Position numbers and translations under genes: made by a program | Shown: positions 23,677-34,275 of the stretch, in pieces | How the letters are laid out: every line of letters starts with the position of its first letter | How positions within the stretch are numbered: position 1 is the stretch's first letter | Assembly (NCBI GenBank): GCA_023078555.1 | Contig: CM041203.1 | Coordinates: 1,631,481-1,695,480 of the forward strand | DNA length: 64,000 nt | Reading direction: 5' to 3' | DNA from: Ulva prolifera | Lineage: Eukaryota > Chlorophyta > Ulvophyceae > Ulvales > Ulvaceae | The notes under the pieces: generated by a model | What the model was told of the DNA's origin: nothing | Databases searched by the model: none | The model's input: the letters and a program-made list of their open reading frames with translations, nothing else

Positions 23677-25543
23677 ATGTATATGGCCATTTGTGACTTG
23701 TGCCGGCCAGGGAAGCCCGTCCGCGCCAAATTGAGGCCTTCTCATAGGTCAGGCTGGATCACAAACGCATGCTCGCCCACCAGCCAAGTCACAAAGACCG
23801 CACTATCAGCCGCGTACAAGGTGTTGGGAACCGCATCAAATCCCGGCGCATGCAATCCCTCTCTAGGCAGAGGCTGTGACTAGATGCTGAGTAGCGCAGG
23901 TTCGTGGTGGCGCAACTCTGCAAGGAACTCTGCCCGTCTCTGGGTCCAAGAACTCTGCGCTCGCCATCATCACCGCAAGCCTGCTCTCACCATCAAAGAC
24001 GATACTCCGCAATGTCCCCAACCTACAGGACGTGCATACAGCAGTGGCCATTCTGCGGTCCCTGGGCGTCCACGTGGACTGTGCCATGCACACATTCCAT
24101 GGAACACTGGTCCTCGATCCATCTGCATTGTCGTCAGCTCAGGCCCCAGACTCGCTAGTGCGGCAGATCCGAGCGTCATTCCTCCTCGTGGGTAACATGC
24201 CCATGCCTCGCTGCACAAGAGCTCCAGCGCTCATGGAGCCGCCCTGGTCGCTAGTTTGGTGCTCAGCCTCAACACAATGCAGGTCCATTGCTCGCTCGTC
24301 TCGGATCATCGACCGCGGTCTCAATGGCGCATCCAGGCGGCTGTCAACTTGGCTCAAGGCCCGTGGACCTCCACCTGAAAGTGCTACGAGCCATGGGCGT
24401 CGCTGTAGGACAGGCAGACGGCAGATTCACATTCCAGTTGCAAAGGAGGCTACAGGGAGCATCCGTCCGCCTGGAATACCCGAGCGTTGGTGCAACGTGC
24501 ATGTTCCTTCTCGCAGCAGCGGCCGCAGACGGGCCCAGCATACTGGAGAATGCAGCCTGCGAACCTGAGGTAGGGGCTCTGGCGCGCACGGTCGCTCGGG
24601 TGTACCTGGCGCGATGCCCACCCTCCGCAGTGCTGCAGGTCCAGGATCTGGCCTGCATGCTGTCGTGCATGGGGGCACGTGTCGTTGGAGCTGGAACGGG
24701 GCAGCTCTGCGTGCAGCCTCCGCAGCAGCTGGGTGGCTGCGAGCACACGATCATGCCCGACCGCATCGAGGCTGGAACGTTCATGACGGCTGCAGCGATG
24801 ACGGCATCGAGGCTGTCCATCGAGCCGGTGATCCCGTCCCACCTGCTCCCTGTCACCCAGGCACTCCGGGCGGCCGGCTGCAGCGTCCGCATGGTCCCAA
24901 TGGCAGACAGCGACGGGTGTGTTTCCAATTACCTCGCCCTGGAGGCTGCTGGGGGATTCGGCCATGAGGAGGTGGACCCCACGCGTACCGGACGTGGCTA
25001 CCTGGGTCGTGCTCAGCCGCAGCAGACGGGTAGCATTGCTGCAGGGCCGAGGCAGCGCTGCAGCACCACACCGCGATTGTGGAGCCGCACTCGTGGCCTC
25101 TGCAGGCGGTGGACGTGTGCGCAGAGCCGTTTGGAGGCTTCCCGACCGATCTGCAGCCGCAGTTTGCCGCCATGATGGCCATCGGCTGCGGGTCGGCGGT
25201 CATCCGGGACACGGTGTTTGACGGCCGCATGGGGTACGTGCCCATGCTGCGGGCGATGGGCGCTGACATCGAGCACCGCTCCCGCTGTGAGGTGATCGTG
25301 CATGGGGCTGGGGCGCGGCAACCTGGGGGCCTCAGGGGCGTGGCTGGCGTGCATGCAGCGGACCTGCGTGCCGGGGCGGCGCTGGTGTTGGCCGCCCTGT
25401 CTGCCGAGGGCGAGACCCGGATCACGAACGTGAGTCAGATTGGGAGGGGGTATGCGGGGATCCATGCGAAGCTGGCAAGTGTTGGCGCGAGAATAGCGAT
25501 GGAGGATGGAGGTCGGACAACATTCGTTTCCGACACGTTTTGA
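23677..25543 (+). CDS. murA: MurA, UDP-N-acetylglucosamine 1-carboxyvinyltransferase, probably plastid-targeted
   Basis: MurA transfers enolpyruvate from PEP to UDP-GlcNAc, the first committed step of peptidoglycan synthesis. Exon 1 (23677-23820) gives a basic, acid-poor leader (MYMAICDLCRPGKPVRAKLR) suited to plastid import. It splices in phase (79-base intron) to VRGGATLQGTLPVSGSKNS, which carries the conserved KN pair. Exon 2 ends RASFLLVG and continues after a 91-base intron (24192-24282) with PLLARLG and PGGCQLGSRPVDLHL. The cysteine in PGGC is the catalytic, fosfomycin-sensitive one and separates MurA from EPSP synthase. After a 69-base intron (24570-24638) come DRIEAGTFMTAAAMT and VIPSHLLPV. 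An unplaced intron lies at about 24917-25075. The last exon has EPFGGFPTDLQPQF, VIRDTVFDGRMGYVPML, DLRAGAALVLAAL and IGRGYAGIHAKL. Nothing essential appears to be missing. The introns rule out bacterial contamination. Confidence 0.92.
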
Positions 25544-25840
25544 GGCCCCGATTGAAGCAAGCCCGTTGGCTTTGCACCTGCTCCGACCAGTAAGACGCAT
25601 GTAGCTGATTTGGGGTATGCGTGGCAGCACGCGTCCAGCGAGTCAGCATCATGCAAACACTGAGGCCCGTCTAGAGTTGCACACTCTCGCCACTGTGATT
25701 GGAAGCATGAGCGCTTTCCCCTTGCCCTTCAGCTAGCAAGGGCGATGTCTGCGTACACTTTGTTGTGGAGTGACTATGCTGTGTCAAGCGGACGCAGTGA
25801 GCGATGAATGGCCTGGTGCACATCTACAGCTTTCTGGGCG
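25544..25840. other. Short convergent spacer
   Basis: These bases separate the stop of MurA from the stop of the next minus-strand gene and hold their 3' untranslated regions. Nothing else is seen. Confidence 0.5.
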
Positions 25841-26788
25841 TTAGCCTCCTGGTGCAAACAACTCTACAAAAAGCCTTTCTAAGTCGGCGCCTAGAATGTG
25901 GACTGCCTCATCGATACCGTACAGTACATCCGGGTCCGCATCCAAGCGGCCTTCTCTACCTAGCATGACCCACAGACGGCACTCTTCCTTTAAGCTCTCG
26001 CAAGCTGCGAATGCCACCAGGCTACCCTCACAGAGACTTTGGAATTCAGCGTTTGCATCAGATTCTCTTGTGGTGTCATGGGCAGGATGTGCATGTGGCT
26101 GGTCCAACGTACTTTGCTGCGCAGAAGACATGGGACATTCTAGGGACAGCACAGAATTGCGCAGCTCTGCAGTTGCTCTGTCTAGCGCCTCCACAGAGCT
26201 GATGAGCTTCTGGCGGTTATTGTGCAGCATGGCCATGCAATCGCTCATCTTTTCGGCAAGCTTCTCGTGCTGACGCCGACGTCCTGTATCTGTGGGATAG
26301 CCACATGCCTCTTGTGCATTTCTGATGAGGCTGAAGCCGGGAGCGTGTACGGGTCGCTGTACATCCCTCACTGCCTCTTGTAGACCTGATAGACCCTGTT
26401 TACATCGCTGCCTCTGCATGTGGCACGCCTGCACGACATCTCATACCAAACATGAAGTAAGAAATCAAAATGGATCAGCACATGCATACTTCGACTTCCA
26501 TTCAGGACTCATGTTTGATCGGCGACAGCACCACACAAAGCTGGAGGGCTGCATGTACAAGTGATGCCCACGATCACCATTTCCAATGGCTCATACCTTC
26601 AGCATGCCTGCTATGTTGAGCAGCTGCGAATTTATAGTCTCGTCCAAGCCTACAGCCATTGGCGCTGTTGCAGCGGTGTGGCACCTCTGGAGCAGGAAAG
26701 AGCGTGCGAAGACAGGCGGTACTACGCACGTGCATTCCTCCACTACAACAGACACATGGTATCCTTCACATTGATGATGCTGCTTCAA
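25841..26788 (-). CDS. Unidentified alpha-helical protein
   Basis: The main exon (about 26400-25841) starts after an ACAG acceptor and reads GLSGLQEAVRDVQRPVHAP, then EKLAEKMSDCMAMLHNNRQK and LISSVEALDRATAELRNSV. It continues with a low-complexity linker rich in H, S and T. The final acidic helix reads DADPDVLYGIDEAVHILGAD then LERLFVELFAPGG. An upstream exon (about 26660-26600) reads MAVGLDETINSQLLNIAGML and ends at an AAG/GTATGA donor. The helical composition suggests a complex subunit of about 200-220 residues, but I do not recognise the family. The exact start is unknown. Confidence 0.5.
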
Positions 26789-27227
26789 GTGAAAGTCTCA
26801 GGCCCATGACGCTCATCAATGGTGCGCCAAGCACATTTCCACTATAGCCACCGGCGTTCGCCTGTGCACAGAAGCCTGACACTGTGCTGCAGCGTTGTAA
26901 ATCAATGCAGCAGCTGCATGCAGCTTTATACCAGTGACTTAGACCTCGATATTCAGATGCGTGGCCAACACAGATCGCCCCTCGTAAGGATGTAGACGAC
27001 GCAACGGTGGCAAAGGGGACAAATGAGCATCTGCTCCTTCGTGACGCATGACGCGAGCGTTGGCGCTATGCGCAGGTGTTTCATCACGCACCTCCGTAAC
27101 GACATGAACATGACCACGCACAAATGGTGCCGGTACATCACTGCCTCTTTAGGTGTGTTGTGCAATTCACTGGAGGATACCAAAAGCAAGCTGACACTGT
27201 GCGGAAGCTGCACACGCACATTCAACG
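26789..27227. other. Divergent promoter interval
   Basis: This lies between the unidentified helical gene (minus) and the HAD phosphatase gene (plus), which run away from each other. Short frames only. No core element was recognised. Confidence 0.4.
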
Positions 27228-29476
27228 ATGGCGTCCCCCAATCAGAGGCCAAAGATTGTATTTAGTGACATCGACGGGACGTTGGCATTCTCAAGCTTGG
27301 GCGATGCGAAGGTCGAGGCAACTGACCATGGCACCCTCAAGTGCACCATGCAACATGATGGCAAGGTACCTGGTCTCAATCCGATGTAAAGCCAGGAAAC
27401 CATTTTGTTGTTGGAGGCTGTTCCGCATGAACGGCGTGCTGCTGCCAGCAGGCTGCCTCCCTGTTTACTGGCTGTTTCTGCTCACTGTCTACCTTCACGT
27501 CACCTGCCTCTCAGCCTTTGACCTTGTGACACACCACAGCGCTGTCACCATGAATGACAGTCACACTGCAGGACCTTGTCACAGAGGTGCTTGCTCTGCC
27601 TCGATCGTCTACCGGCCAGCAAGGGTATGTCTCTGTGAAAGCCCTGAAGCTGATGCGGGATCTGCGGGAGGCTGGCGCCAAAATTGTGGTGATCACGGGC
27701 GCGCGCAGCAGCACCCTCCTAGAACGCCTCCCCTACCTCCCAGCAGCTGATGCTGTTGTATCTGAAAACGGGGGCCGCATCTTCTATGTCGACGGCGACT
27801 GGCCATCCCCCATGCCCTTGCGAGAGGACATGCAATGGCGTGATGACCTGGCATGTGCAACAGGTTCGCAGGCCCCTGTGCTCGACTCCATCTATTCGCC
27901 TCCTGTTGAAACTATGCACCTGATCCACAGAACCAAAAGTGGCCTCGCTCGCCAATGTGGCTGTCCCGTGTGGGTGACACTGCCCGTTGTAAAGTAAATC
28001 TGAATTTACTGAGCCGTATCCTATTGGACATTGACAACTCCGAATTAACGGGACCACATATGCCGAAGTTGTGCTGCATCACCACCCACTGCATGCAGGG
28101 CCAATCGAAAACGATGGCAGAGAGCCACAGGACCGTGAGGGGATCCTGTGGGATCAGCTGCGAGCGTGTGTAGCCGCAGGCTACAAGGTGGATGCCCGCT
28201 CATACTACACAGCCTTCCGGGTGACAGACAAGGAGAGCATTGGCGGCCTCCCGGAGCGGCTGGCGTCCCTGCCCGAAGGTATGCTGGCTCAGCGTACGTG
28301 CATTAATGTGGATTGTATATATTGTGCAGGTCCGCAGACCCGCGATGCAGTCTTACTGCTGCTCTGCTGCAGCTCCACTGTTTCTGTGTGCACCCTCATC
28401 TGATGCGTCCTGGCTTCAGTTTCTACCGCAACTGAGCTTGCCCACTCCTGCCAATTGATGAAACAGATACGATCTCACTCCTGTCAGCAAGTCAAACAGA
28501 AATCATCGCACTCCTGTCATTGCATGAGACACGCTGGTAAGTATAATCTGACGTGACATAGAACTGGACACTGCGCACGCATGCTGCGGTGCTGACAGGA
28601 TTTGACAGTTCGCCAGCAGTGCAGGCCTGGCATCGACAATCAACCTCGGCATGAGTGATGTCTACCCTGCTGGCAGCGGCAAGCAGGGCGCCGCCATCCA
28701 GATCGCCAAGCACTTCGAGGCGGACTTGTGCGACTGCGCCTTCCTGTGTGACGATGACAATGACATCCAGCTGGCGAAGGTCGTGGGAAAAGCGTACCTG
28801 CCCGGTGTATCGGCGGTGCGCCTCTGCGCCTCCACTTGCAACTGGCAAAGCTGATGCACACCGTGTTGGAACACTGCTGTTGAGCTATCTGATCCGCACA
28901 ACAGCTCAATATTCTTACCACAGCAGCCCGATCGAGGCTGCGTTTGTGTACGCAATCGTTCGAGTCGGCATGGCGGGGGTGGGTCACCTGATGGCGGCGC
29001 GTTGTGATTGCTTGGCAGGGAGCATGCATCAGGGGATTGAGCTGAGTGCTCCCCGCTTGTGATGTCCTGTATCAACAACGGCACCCGCGAGAAGAATGCA
29101 TCGTATGTGCGGGGGTGTGGGCTCCGCGTACGCGCACCCTATCACACCTCATCCGTGCGTGTGTAGACTGTGACACGTTCATCACCCACGGGCAGCAAGA
29201 TGCAGCCTGATGGCGGAAAACTGCTTCGCTGTTGGCCACAAGTGCACTGATGTGCGACAGCTGTGCACCGGCCATAGCAGCAGCACGTGTCTAGGTTCGT
29301 GGCGGTGTCTATGTTCATGCCGGCCTCGTGCTCTGCAGGATTCGATCCGGAAACTGGTCGACCTGGACCCCTCACACTTCCAGGCAGCCTCTCTGCCCAA
29401 GGTGTTTGGGACCGAGCAGGTTCTGGAGGCGCTGCTGCAGGACTGGGGCGTGGGGGCCCTGCAGGCGAGCTCATGA
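27228..29476 (+). CDS. HAD-superfamily hydrolase, subfamily IIB-like phosphatase
   Basis: The start is the ATG at 27228 (MASPNQRPK). Motif I follows at once as IVFSDIDGTLAF, with both aspartates of DxDGT; the first forms the phospho-aspartate intermediate. After an intron come LMRDLREAGAKIVVITGARS (motif II region) and VVSENGGRIFYVDG. Further exons read DQLRACVAAGYKVDARSYY and VTDKESIGGLPERLASLPEG. The exon near 28640 has LGMSDVYPAGSGKQGA, the motif III lysine, and CDDDNDIQLAKVVGKAYLPG, motif IV. The last exon (about 29340-29476) ends FGTEQVLEALLQDWGV, the usual helix after 'GV-ATE-VLEAL'. The layout fits Cof/sucrose-phosphatase/MPG-phosphatase relatives (IIB cap). The substrate is not predictable. 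No targeting signal is visible. Motif IV has Cys where Gly is usual (CDDDND). Confidence 0.82.
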
Positions 29477-30064
29477 CACCGCGAAGGCCGAGGCTGCCAC
29501 CTCCCTGCTCCTGAGGCTGCATCAGGGCTGATATGCACAGGCGTATGTAATAATGGCATGTACGAAGATTGATACTGCCCACGTGCTGATGTTTCAGGGC
29601 CATGCAGCTTCGAGTGTGGTGGGGTGCATGTGGAACGCTCCTCAGCTGCAGGGCATGCATCACATGCCTGCTTGTTTCGCTATGATGACAAGTTGCATGT
29701 GCAGCAAGAGCGCTGTGCCGTTGGATCGCGTCCTCACGGCAGGCAGCGTGTTCTAGACGTGCAAAGGCCCACATGTGTAGCTGTGCTGAGTTGGGCCACA
29801 GCAGGCAGCATCACATGCAGCATTGGGGTGTGTATGCGAGGAGCAGTCAGCGCAAGAGGCATGTGGGACAGTAGTATTGGCATAGCCATCATGCAAAGAT
29901 GAAACGTGTTCTACATCTCGCCGTATCTCGGTATCATGTTGCACGAGATATTCACCGACAACAGGCTGGCGGCGTCTAGACAGTGCGGCACATGTAACCT
30001 GCAGTGCCAGACTGCCGGAACGTTTTACGCCCTCTGGGTTTCTGGGTAGGCATGCATGTGTTGT

Positions 30065-30166
30065 GTGCATAGGCGTGCAATGCGCCGTGGTAACCACATG
30101 CTGCACGAAAATTGATGCAAGTAGGAACGGCCTACACATGAGGATTCTATCGTTATGGGCGGTTGC
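30065..30166. repeat. 102-base direct repeat, copy 1
   Basis: This copy matches the segment at 30253-30354 with no indels and only three or four substitutions (for example GGCGTGC vs GGCATGC, GCAAGTAGG vs GCACGTAGG). The copies start 188 bases apart and are separated by 86 bases of pyrimidine-rich DNA (many CCCCTCC and TCTCT). Confidence 0.9.
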
Positions 30167-30252
30167 GTTGTTTCTCTGTGGAGGGTTCTGTCTACCCTAT
30201 TCGCCCCCTCCTCTAGTTCCCCCTCCTCCTGCCGCTGTCACTGCACCACACA

Positions 30253-30354
30253 GTGCATAGGCATGCAATGCGCCGTGGTAACCACATGCTGCACGAAAAT
30301 TGATGCACGTAGGAACGGCCTACACATGAGGATTCTATCGTTATGGACGGTTGC
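30253..30354. repeat. 102-base direct repeat, copy 2
   Basis: Second copy of the unit at 30065-30166, in the same orientation. The few substitutions point to a recent local duplication. Confidence 0.9.
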
Positions 30355-31312
30355 AAGCAGGGATGAACTGCAACAGTGCAATTTCCTGACACAACCAAAA
30401 AATCATTATCAATGTTGGCTGGGTTATACATAATGATAACCTGTTCCTGAATTCATAGCGTGGTGCACAATGCACAGTTGTGTCTGTCATGCATTTTTTT
30501 GTGTCATTCCTGCATTCACAGCAGAACACCTCCACCACCTGCACGGGGGTTAACGCGTTTTGAAGTGACAATTGTTGAAAATCGTACGACAGCTGCATAA
30601 ATTGTCAGGCAAGTGTTGTGACGACATACACTGAACAGGGGTTGCAACCCTCCGCCATTCAGCATGGACTGTTTGAATTGCTGTCGTGCTCGGTCGCATG
30701 TCTGTTGAACAGTTTATGCAGAGGTTCATGCCACAACCTAGGCTCCCAAGGAGGTGTCCAGACAAGTAGATGCACACTGCAAGGCAGGCGTGGCTGTACA
30801 TGGCTATGCTCATGTGCTGTTGCACCACGGTGAGGCTGGTGTAGCGATGATATGTGTGGACTGTGTTGACCTACGGATTATAACAGTGGGGGATGGTGGG
30901 GTACGCATTCCTGTGACTTATGGGTTGCGAGTTGGTGAGTGGCGGGACAAGGTGGCACGATGAGGTGGTCCGTGTATATCAGTCACTGTGCACGGATTTG
31001 CGACACATCATTCGGAAGTACTGGTCAGAGCAATACGGTCATGAACGGTATGTGTCAGGCGCCTGTGTGACCCGGGACACCCCGTTTCTTGCTACACAGG
31101 ATGGCAATGCCATGTACACAACTGCAACAACCTTTGACTCGCGCACATAGCTCGCGATCCTCTAGTGCACCCTTTGTATTCCTACAGAATACATGCTACC
31201 TAGCTTCAGAGGCTCGAGGAGACTGCAAACAATGTACACGATCTCGAGTCTGCCATAGCGGCTGGTGCGAGTATGTGTCGACTTGGACGAGATCGTGACT
31301 ACGACATGCGAT

Positions 31313-32048
31313 TTAAGCAGTTGTCTCGCCAAGGGCCTCCTTGGCGGTGTCCCCCAGCCAGGATGTGAGGGTCTCGAGATCGCGAGCGCCCTTGTACGCC
31401 TTGAACTCGCTGCCGTTCACGATGACCTTGAGAGTTGGGTATCCACGGACCTGTATGACACAACGCTCTCTCACAGGTGCCGAATGCCTCACCGCCCGTG
31501 CACAAGTCACAAGCAGGAAGACCAACACACCTCGAACTTGTTGCAAGCCTCCTTGTCGACGGTGCAGTCGACATGGGCGACGTGCACCTTGTCGTTGCCC
31601 TTGAATGCCTCACCTAGCTTGCCCCAGTCCCCGGCGAGGCGCTTGCAGTGTCCTGTACAGATTGAAACAAGTCACAAAGGCCTCGACCATAGGCAGGACA
31701 TATCTTGTGTTCTTCTGGACCAGAGAGATGGGAAACACACCGCACCAAGGAGCGTAGAACTTCACGAACCAGACACCACCGTCGCTAACCTGCACACTGA
31801 CGTGCTGAATGACCGACATGAAGGCGATCAGAAGCCTGAAGGTAACGAGGCCGGGTTGTAACACCGAAACACAGGTTCCGCGACCACAGACCTTCCGAAA
31901 TTAAGAACACTGCAGTACACTGCATACCTTCTCAGTGAAGTCAGCGCCCTTAAGGTCGGTGACTTCGGGGTGATGGAATTCGTTTGCAGATGCAAACGCG
32001 ACCATAACAGCCACCAGGAGTGAGAATAGGAACTTGCCGAAAGCCATT
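31313..32048 (-). CDS. Small secreted/ER protein disulfide isomerase with one thioredoxin domain
   Basis: Four exons join cleanly: 32048-31928, 31789-31741, 31652-31531 and 31450-31313. Exon 1 encodes a textbook signal peptide, MAFGKFLFSLLVAVMVAFAS, then EFHHPEVTDLKGADFTEK. Exon 2 reads VSDGGVWFVKFYAPWC. The intron 31740-31653 falls inside the glycine codon of the CGHC active site, so exon 3 resumes HCKRLAGDWGKLGEAF and ends in DCTVDKEACNKFE. Exon 4 starts VRGYPTLKVIVNG, with the cis-proline of the thioredoxin fold, and ends WLGDTAKEALGETTA. The mature protein is about 120 residues, a single 'a' domain with no KDEL-type tail, so it is either secreted or held in the ER by a partner. The function is oxidation and isomerisation of disulfides. 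Confidence 0.93.
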
Positions 32049-32122
32049 GTGCTGAATTTTTGTGATGTTGACTCGAGAACAGATCGGCAGTACGACAATT
32101 TGTCGGGACTGTCCTGCTGCCT

Positions 32123-32132
32123 GTTTATATAC
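32123..32132 (-). promoter_or_regulatory. TATA box of the PDI gene
   Basis: On the minus strand the sequence reads GTATATAAAC, about 75 bases upstream of the PDI ATG at 32048. That spacing is normal for a TATA element with a 40-50 base leader. Confidence 0.6.
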
Positions 32133-33492
32133 GCTGGCGGTGTGATGCTGGTCGCCAATTCTGCCACCGCATGCGAATTGCGTCGTCACAGCTGCAGGCG
32201 GGAGGGGCGCTCGAGCCGGGAGCCGAGGGGGGGTACCCGCGCGAAACCGTGTCAGGTCATGCAGATATAACGCGGGCCGGCAAGCGGCATGCATGAACAG
32301 GAACAATATCGTGAGCGTCTTGCAAGACGCATAGCTGCCGCATCAGCCGTCATCGCAGGACGCAGCACATCATTCAGCCATCTCAAATGCCTGAACGAAC
32401 TTCGCCCCTTCGCCCGCGGGCGCCGGCGTACGCACCTTGCGTACAGTGCGCACTATAGCTACAGCTGTATCTCGAGACAGAAGAGGCTGCGGCGGGATGA
32501 TCATTCCTCTCGAGCACATGCGTGCGAAATCAACGTGGTGAACTTCATTGAATGCATTGAGTGCATTGAATGCGTTGTACTGGCCATGGGACGAGCGGCA
32601 TGCATGTGGTGCAGGGCCAAAGGCGTAGATGCAGGTAGCACCGCAGAAACAGTACAGCTCCAGACCAGGGCCATCAGGTTAGCACAGACAAAATACCACC
32701 TGCACATTCACCCACAAAGACACCCTTGTGGAAGCACAAAGACGTGGCAGTGGCCACCGTACGGTGGCACCATACGGGACGTCCCAGCTGGCGCCAGCAA
32801 GGCCGCCCGCCTGCCTGCGGCCGCAGCCCTCAGCATCCCAACCTCCACACACGCGTCACCAAGGTGCTGCCCGCCTTGCCGCCTTTATCCTTGTGACACA
32901 CGTCAGCACGGCAGACCCACCACCGCAGTCCGGCCCCATCTGAAGCCCAAACCAGGCCCTGTCAGGGGCCTGTGATGTGATGCAACACCGCGTGGCAGGT
33001 GGCACGGCATCACATGTGAGCCTCGAGGCGACCGAGCTCGGTCGAGCTGAACACGTTCCCGCACCCTGCAAGCACACACTCTGGATGCTTTCAGTAAAGT
33101 GTGACAAGATGTAGAGTTGAGAAGTTGGGAGGAAGGCATGGCATCGTAGTCCGCCGTCCGCGGCTTAAGCAATTGGCAGCGGGGCGCGCAGACAGAATGA
33201 CAGTCCCGCACACGCGCACTGTATACGCAAATACTGCGGACTTGTGTCTGCCATGTGAGGCCTTACCAAGTCTGCAAGCAAATGCTGACCCGACAGGCTC
33301 CCCAGGACACTTTTACATCGCAAAGTGCAAGGATTGCAATGCCCCGTGCTCGCACAGCTGCGCAGGCGTTATGTGTGCACAGGTGCGATGTCCACTGCAT
33401 GGGCATCTCATGAGCAGGAAACGAAGCTCCGGCATCGGCTGCCACAGCCACGCCACTCTTGAGGGTCTGGCATGATATCGGCTGCGTCATCG
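32133..33492. other. Intergenic region, no supported gene
   Basis: Plus-strand frames at 32289-32975 and 33101-33475 are open but have no domain. The second contains a loose run of cysteines (CKDCNAPCSHSC) that matches no zinc-binding pattern I know. A small repeat of GCATTGA units lies at about 32548-32578. Confidence 0.4.
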
Positions 33493-33653
33493 ATGCCCGA
33501 GTGCTTTTTTTGGTGTCGTGCCTGGGAGGTGGCTGTGGTGCGGCCGGGGGCTAGGTCACCAATACCGAGCTATATAGCTCGGTATTGGTGACCTAGCCCC
33601 CGGCCGCACCACAGCCACCTCCCAGGCACGACACCAAAAAAACACTCGGGCAT
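33493..33653. repeat. 161-base near-perfect palindrome (no spacer)
   Basis: The left arm (33493-33573, 81 bases) and the right arm (33574-33653, 80 bases) are reverse complements with one difference, an extra C before the 7-T run in the left arm. The centre is GAGCTATATAGCTC and there is no loop. Arms carry a T7/A7 run near the outer ends and a GC-rich middle. RNA from either strand would fold into an almost uninterrupted hairpin, and DNA could extrude a cruciform. No similar sequence was noticed elsewhere in the window. Confidence 0.97.
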
Positions 33654-34073
33654 ATGCTGAGGCATCGACCAGTGCATGCACATGTGCACACCCTGCCGGG
33701 ACGGCATCCTGCGTAGGGCCAAGACCGACCTGCAGCCCATCCACCAGTGGCAGCGCAAGCGCACAGGTTCAGCCGTGCAGTGCTGGCTGTCCGTGGCAAT
33801 CCAGTGATATGGCCGCTTAACCACTGCGTCCGTGCATGTTGCGATGTGCAGGGGTCGTATGTTACTAAGTAGTCTAGTAGAGCAGTCTAGTAGAAGTCTA
33901 GTAGAGCAGTCATACCATTCGCACTGCCCTTGGATGTGAGCTTGCGGATGGCAGGAGAAGCACAGAGTTGGCGTCGGGTTTGTCCAACAGGGCATGCAGC
34001 AACCCATGGACTCATCATAATGCAATGCATTGCAAGCCGTACAACGGGATCATCACACGGCGCCCACCAGGCG
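33654..34073. other. Spacer between palindrome and MITE-like element
   Basis: No gene is seen. The CTAG-rich triplet repeat at 33871-33907 is annotated separately. Confidence 0.45.
33871..33907. repeat. Three copies of AGTCTAGTAGA
   Basis: Units of 13, 11 and 13 bases (AGTCTAGTAGAGC, AGTCTAGTAGA, AGTCTAGTAGAGC) follow one another directly. Confidence 0.8.
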
Positions 34074-34275
34074 ACAGGCCTGTATATCGAATTCAATTAA
34101 GTCCATCGACATGTAACGCATAACGCTGGGTTTTCTAGGTACCCAGCTAGGTATGTGTAGTATGTAGTTTTCGGTGTGACGGGCACAACAAAAACTAGAT
34201 TTATTAGACCTAGACCCCATGCAACGCTGCCTATGTTGTCGATGGACTTAATTTAGTACGGTACACAGGCCTGTA
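34074..34275. mobile_element. MITE-like element with 39-base terminal inverted repeats
   Basis: The left end (34074-34112) and the inverted right end (about 34233-34275) agree at about 34 of 39 positions. Both begin ACAGGCCTGT and share the exact core AATTAAGTCCATCGACA. The total length is about 200 bases with no open frame, as for a miniature inverted-repeat element. The interior is rich in CTAG and GGTACC palindromes. I could not define a target-site duplication, so the outer boundary and superfamily are open. It may simply be a long imperfect hairpin. Confidence 0.6.

Larger units (their letters stand above)
29477..31312. other. Gene-poor interval with a duplicated 102-base segment
   Basis: No coding region is supported between the HAD and PDI genes. 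The open frames are short and unpatterned. The one clear structure is the direct repeat annotated separately at 30065 and 30253. Confidence 0.45.

Noticed and set aside
23677-25543. EPSP synthase (AroA) instead of MurA
   Set aside because: The PGGC loop, DRIEAGTFM and the HPGGCQLGSRPVDLH arrangement belong to MurA. EPSP synthase lacks the catalytic cysteine loop.
33101-33475. Open frame with CKDCNAPCSHSC
   Set aside because: Cysteine spacing fits no zinc-binding family. No start context or splice support.
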